NCBI GenBank assembly: GCA_037444305.1
Contig: JBBIMP010000060.1
Span: forward strand, 1-23,271
DNA length: 23,271 nt
Source: JBBIMP01 sp037444305
GTDB lineage: Bacteria > Acidobacteriota > UBA6911
Reading direction: 5' to 3'
The position numbers and the translations under genes are program-made. Shown one piece after another: positions 20,790 through 23,271 of this stretch (position 1 is its first letter; every line of letters starts with the position of its first letter). Under the pieces are notes generated by a model, which was given only the letters and a program-made list of their open reading frames with translations, was not told the DNA's origin and made no database searches.

Positions 20790-21020
20790 ATGGCCAGAGT
20801 CTGCGGTACCGTAAAGTGGTTCAACAACACAAAGGGATATGGGTTTATATCGCAGGGGTCGGGCGCCGATGTGTTCGTACATTACAGCGCCATCCAGGAG
20901 AAGGGATACCGGACCCTGAGAGAAGGAGAACAGGTCGAGTTCGACGTCAAGCAGGGGCCCCGCGGGCCCCAGGCTGAAAACGTCTTCAAACTCGAGAGCA
21001 GCAGTCAATCCAGCGTTTAG
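20790..21020 (+). CDS. csp: Cold-shock domain protein (CspA family)
   Basis: A 76-residue single-domain OB-fold protein that binds single-stranded RNA and DNA and is thought to melt mRNA structure. RNP1 (KGYGFI, 15-20) and RNP2 (VFVHY, 28-32) are intact, and GTVKWFN opens the domain as usual. The C-terminal tail ESSSQSSV is a short extension past the domain. GGAGG lies eight bases before the ATG. Its stop codon overlaps that of the convergent gene at 21017, with no terminator between them, so the two mRNAs can pair at their 3' ends. Confidence 0.95.
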   Translation: MARVCGTVKWFNNTKGYGFISQGSGADVFVHYSAIQEKGYRTLREGEQVEFDVKQGPRGPQAENVFKLESSSQSSV

Positions 21021-21601
21021 GATCGGTCATCCGCCTTGGCAGTGAAACGAACAGCGTCTTGCTCCAGCGACACCTTGAACTCGACCTTCGAGCATTTGTA
21101 TTTCGCGCGGATGGTCTGGGTCTGGGAGGAGATGTACTGCTTGAATTGCTGAAACGAGATGTTGATCGGCCCGCTTGCATGTTTCCCCCTCATGCAAACC
21201 AGACTGTCAAACAACTGCCTCACCTTGTCCTCTTCAACCTGAGGGTTGGCGATCGAGATGCGCAGACTCCCGGGTTGTGATGCGGCCGGCGCCTGAGCGG
21301 CTGCGGCTGTAGCAGGGACGGGTGCCGGCTTAGGAGCAGCCTTGCCCTGATCGAGGTTCCTCTCTGCCCGCCGCCAGCGGTCCTTGTAAACATAGAACCG
21401 CGTGACGAGCGTGTTGTAGCGGAACCTCTCCGCGATGCTCATGTCCGACGCTTCCGACAGCCTGCGGACGAGCTTTTCTACCCGGAGCTTGAGGTCTTCC
21501 GGGGGGCGCTTGCGGCTCCCGTTGAAATAGACGTCGTACTCCACCCTCAGCCGGAGGAGCGAGTCATCCAGGTTCGTCAGTTCCTGTTCGTAATCGACCA
21601 T
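21017..21601 (-). CDS. MXAN_5187 C-terminal-domain-like protein
   Basis: A 194-residue cytosolic protein. The N-terminal part (about 1-85) is a charged coiled-coil-like helical pair (YEQELTNLDDSLLRLRVEYD, then RVEKLVRRL and FRYNTLVTRFYVYKDRW). An Ala/Pro-rich linker (about 87-110) follows, then a small domain (about 120-190: VRQLFDSLVCMRGK, FKQYISSQTQTIRAKY, KVEFKVSLEQDAVRFTAKA). From memory this layout matches the family named after MXAN_5187 of Myxococcus, of unknown function; that assignment is moderate. The start is ATG 21601, with GAGGTGGG directly upstream, rather than 21640. It is divergent from selA and convergent with csp. Confidence 0.7.
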   Translation of the reverse strand: MVDYEQELTNLDDSLLRLRVEYDVYFNGSRKRPPEDLKLRVEKLVRRLSEASDMSIAERFRYNTLVTRFYVYKDRWRRAERNLDQGKAAPKPAPVPATAAAAQAPAASQPGSLRISIANPQVEEDKVRQLFDSLVCMRGKHASGPINISFQQFKQYISSQTQTIRAKYKCSKVEFKVSLEQDAVRFTAKADDRS

Positions 21602-21631
21602 CCCACCTCGCTCGCTGGAACCCGTCCGCGG

Positions 21632-21648
21632 GCCGGCCATGCGCCGGC
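21632..21648. other. Hairpin in the selA divergent region
   Basis: GCCGGC (21632-21637) and GCCGGC (21643-21648) can pair around CATGC. The element lies just upstream of the selA -35 box and 30 bases before the divergent gene's start, so it would be in that gene's leader. It may be chance in GC-rich DNA. Confidence 0.25.
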
Positions 21649-21652
21649 GCGA

Positions 21653-21681
21653 TTGACAGTCCCCGGGGGCTGTGCTGAAAT
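21653..21681 (+). promoter_or_regulatory. selA: Candidate selA promoter predicting a leaderless mRNA
   Basis: TTGACA (21653-21658) is a perfect -35; the spacer is exactly 17 bases; TGAAAT (21676-21681) matches the -10 at 4 of 6 positions. The next seven bases lead to the A of the selA ATG (21688), the expected transcription start. The spacer holds a 14-bp near-palindrome (AGTCCCC-GGGGGCT, 21658-21671). Confidence 0.5.
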
Positions 21682-21687
21682 GGCGCT

Positions 21688-23100
21688 ATGCCCCAGGAGA
21701 GCCGTGCAGAGAGGCTGCGCCGGATTCCCGCGGTCGACCAGTTCCTGGTCCGCCCGGAGGTTGCCTCGTGGGTGGACAGGACCAGCCACGTTTTCGTGGT
21801 CTCCCAGATCCAGGCGCTTCTCGGCGATATCCGCACCGCCCTCCTGGCGGAGGAGCCGGCGGCGTCCGTGACGACGGAACCGGAGGCGCTTGCGGCTCTC
21901 CTGGAGCACCGGCTGCAACAAAGCCTTCGCCCCTCGCTCGAACCCCTGATCAACGCCACGGGGGTGATTCTGCACACCAACCTCGGGCGGGCTCCCCTGT
22001 CCGCGGCAGCCCAGGAATCCTTATCGGCAGTCGGCGCCGGTTACACCAACTTGGAGTTCGACCTGGGCAGCGGCGGGCGGTCTCACCGCGATCAGCTGGT
22101 CGAGCCGATGCTGCGGCAGCTCCTGGGGTGCGAGGCGGCAGTGGTCGTAAACAACAACTCCGCCGCGGTCTTCCTGATCCTGAACACGCTTGCCGCCGGC
22201 AGGGAAGTCGTCGTTTCGCGCGGCGAGCTGGTGGAGATCGGCGGTTCCTTCCGGATCCCGGATATCCTCGCGCGCAGCGGAGCAAGGCTGCGCGAAGTGG
22301 GGACCACCAACAAAACGCGGATTGCCGACTATGAGGCGGCCCTAGGGCCGGAAACAGCCCTGCTGCTCAGGGTTCACCCCAGCAACTTCCGCATACGGGG
22401 TTTCGCGGAACGCCCCACGCTCCGCGAGGTGTCGGAACTCGGCCGGCGCCGGGGCATTCCCCTGGTGGAGGACGTGGGCAGCGGCTGCCTGCTGGATCTG
22501 CGCCCGTACGGCATAGCGGACGAGCCGGTGCCGCAGGAAAGCCTCTCCCAAGGGGCGGACCTGGTCTGCTTCAGCGCGGACAAACTGCTGGGCGGTCCGC
22601 AGGCGGGCATCATCGCGGGCCGGCGGGAACTCGTCCAGCCGGTGAGAACGAATCCGCTCATGCGGACCTACCGCGTGGAAAAGCTGATCTACGGGGCGCT
22701 GGAGGCCACACTCTCGAGTTACCGGACCGGCAAGGCGATGGTGGATTTGCCAGTCCTGCGATGCATAAGCATGCCCCTGGCGGAGATCCGGCGCCGGGCG
22801 GGGAATCTCTGCAGGCGGCTGCGGAAGGGGCTACCGGCAGGCGTGAGCGTCGGCATTGTCGACGGCGAATCTGTGATCGGGGGAGGGTCCTGTCCCGACA
22901 CCGTCCTGTCGACAAAGCTCGTTTCGATCCGGCCTGCGCACATCAGCGTGAGCCGGATGGAGGCGCGGCTGCGTGCCCATGCGCCGCCCGTCGTCCTGCG
23001 GCTCGAAGAGGACAGAGCGCTGGTCGACCTCCGCACGGTTTTCCCGGCGCAGGAGAAGGCGCTGCTGGCAGCAATTCTCCAGGCGCTTGAGCCCGACTGA
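21688..23100 (+). CDS. selA: L-seryl-tRNA(Sec) selenium transferase
   Basis: A 470-residue PLP enzyme that converts Ser-tRNA(Sec) to Sec-tRNA(Sec) using selenophosphate, acting as a decamer in E. coli. The PLP lysine is K299 in FSADKLLGGPQAGII. Also seen are INATGVILHTNLGRAPLS (88-105), VNNNSAAVFL, GELVEIGGSFRIP (179-191) and EVGTTNKT. Length is normal for a bacterial SelA. The ATG at 21688 has no clear ribosome site, and the promoter geometry suggests a leaderless transcript. selB, selC and selD are not within the window, and a terminator follows directly, so selA seems to be expressed alone. Its presence implies that the organism makes selenoproteins. Confidence 0.96.
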   Translation: MPQESRAERLRRIPAVDQFLVRPEVASWVDRTSHVFVVSQIQALLGDIRTALLAEEPAASVTTEPEALAALLEHRLQQSLRPSLEPLINATGVILHTNLGRAPLSAAAQESLSAVGAGYTNLEFDLGSGGRSHRDQLVEPMLRQLLGCEAAVVVNNNSAAVFLILNTLAAGREVVVSRGELVEIGGSFRIPDILARSGARLREVGTTNKTRIADYEAALGPETALLLRVHPSNFRIRGFAERPTLREVSELGRRRGIPLVEDVGSGCLLDLRPYGIADEPVPQESLSQGADLVCFSADKLLGGPQAGIIAGRRELVQPVRTNPLMRTYRVEKLIYGALEATLSSYRTGKAMVDLPVLRCISMPLAEIRRRAGNLCRRLRKGLPAGVSVGIVDGESVIGGGSCPDTVLSTKLVSIRPAHISVSRMEARLRAHAPPVVLRLEEDRALVDLRTVFPAQEKALLAAILQALEPD

Positions 23101-23102
23101 GC

Positions 23103-23128
23103 TTCCTCGAGAGCTGCGAGGAAATTTT
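23103..23128 (+). terminator. Intrinsic terminator of selA
   Basis: TTCCTCG (23103-23109) pairs with CGAGGAA (23117-23123) around AGAGCTG, followed by ATTTT (23124-23128). It begins two bases after the selA stop codon. A second stem, CGAGGCT (23160-23166) with AGCCTCG (23179-23185) and a following TTT, lies 57 bases further on and may act as a backup. Confidence 0.65.
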
Positions 23129-23212
23129 CACTGCGACACCAGAGAGGTTCACAGCGCATCGAGGCTGCCGCCGGGGAAAGCCTCGTTTAAGAGATGCGGT
23201 AAGGTAGCCCAA

Positions 23213-23271
23213 TCATGCAACGCGACCCGTCGCTATCGCTCCGGGCTCCGTGGGCTCCCGGCCGGAAAGCA
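23213..23271 (+). repeat. Interspersed repeat, copy 3 (cut by window end)
   Basis: The sequence from 23225 to 23260 repeats copy 2 exactly through the core and into the right arm. The left arm TCATGCAAC is also shared, but about 13 bases between arm and core are missing relative to copy 2. The right-arm dyad is TCCCG-GC-CGGAA here. It lies after the selA terminator, again in noncoding DNA. Confidence 0.8.

Noticed and set aside
23101..23212. Possible tRNA-Sec (selC) after selA
   Set aside because: The region folds into two terminator-like hairpins; no acceptor stem pairing, anticodon loop or T-loop consensus could be laid out.

Overview
This is a GC-rich bacterial chromosomal window of about 23 kb. 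It carries 18 intact protein-coding genes, one decayed gene, no RNA gene and no insertion sequence. The gene set is mostly housekeeping: M55 peptidase, SLC13 carrier, TPR protein, PQQ-repeat protein, ComEC, RlmD, CoaX, LysA, PurH, a cold-shock protein and SelA. Signal peptides and a DAP-type LysA fit a Gram-negative bacterium. The mix of SelA, a dihydroorotate-dehydrogenase-like protein, a MXAN_5187-like protein and several lineage-specific exported proteins suggests Acidobacteriota, with Myxococcota or Desulfobacterota as alternatives. This placement is inference.

Layout. 1-301: leader region with two hairpins and a candidate promoter. 302-1177 (+): exported M55 D-aminopeptidase, convergent with 1234-3012 (-), an SLC13 carrier with two RCK_C domains. 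A secreted TPR protein (3114-4184, -) lies upstream of the carrier and is divergent from an exported LolA-like unknown (4426-5292, +). 5293-5645: noncoding, with two copies of an interspersed repeat and an intrinsic terminator. 5646-8189 (+): a Pat-like acyl-CoA-synthetase/GNAT fusion whose ATP-grasp part looks internally deleted. 8422-10102 (+): a two-gene unit of a DHOD-like flavoprotein and an AlkA-type glycosylase. 10119-10470 (-): remnant of a PIN-domain gene. 10572-11930 (+): exported PQQ beta-propeller protein, convergent with comEC.

12074-20551 is one long minus-strand block that reads as two transcription units. The first is purH-lysA, with a sigma70-like promoter upstream of purH and a strong hairpin after lysA. 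The second is coaX, a gene of unknown function, rlmD and comEC, with a perfect TATAAT upstream of coaX. The first three genes of this unit are joined by ATGA stop/start overlaps. Next come csp (+), with a long leader, and a MXAN_5187-like gene (-); their stop codons overlap. Last is selA (+), whose promoter geometry predicts a leaderless mRNA and which is followed by an intrinsic terminator. A third copy of the repeat is cut by the window edge.

No defence island, CRISPR array, prophage or secondary-metabolite cluster is visible. The most notable observations are the three-copy repeat with a conserved dyad, the deleted Pat-like enzyme, the unknown gene coupled between coaX and rlmD, the leaderless layout of selA, and several interrupted palindromes just upstream of start codons.
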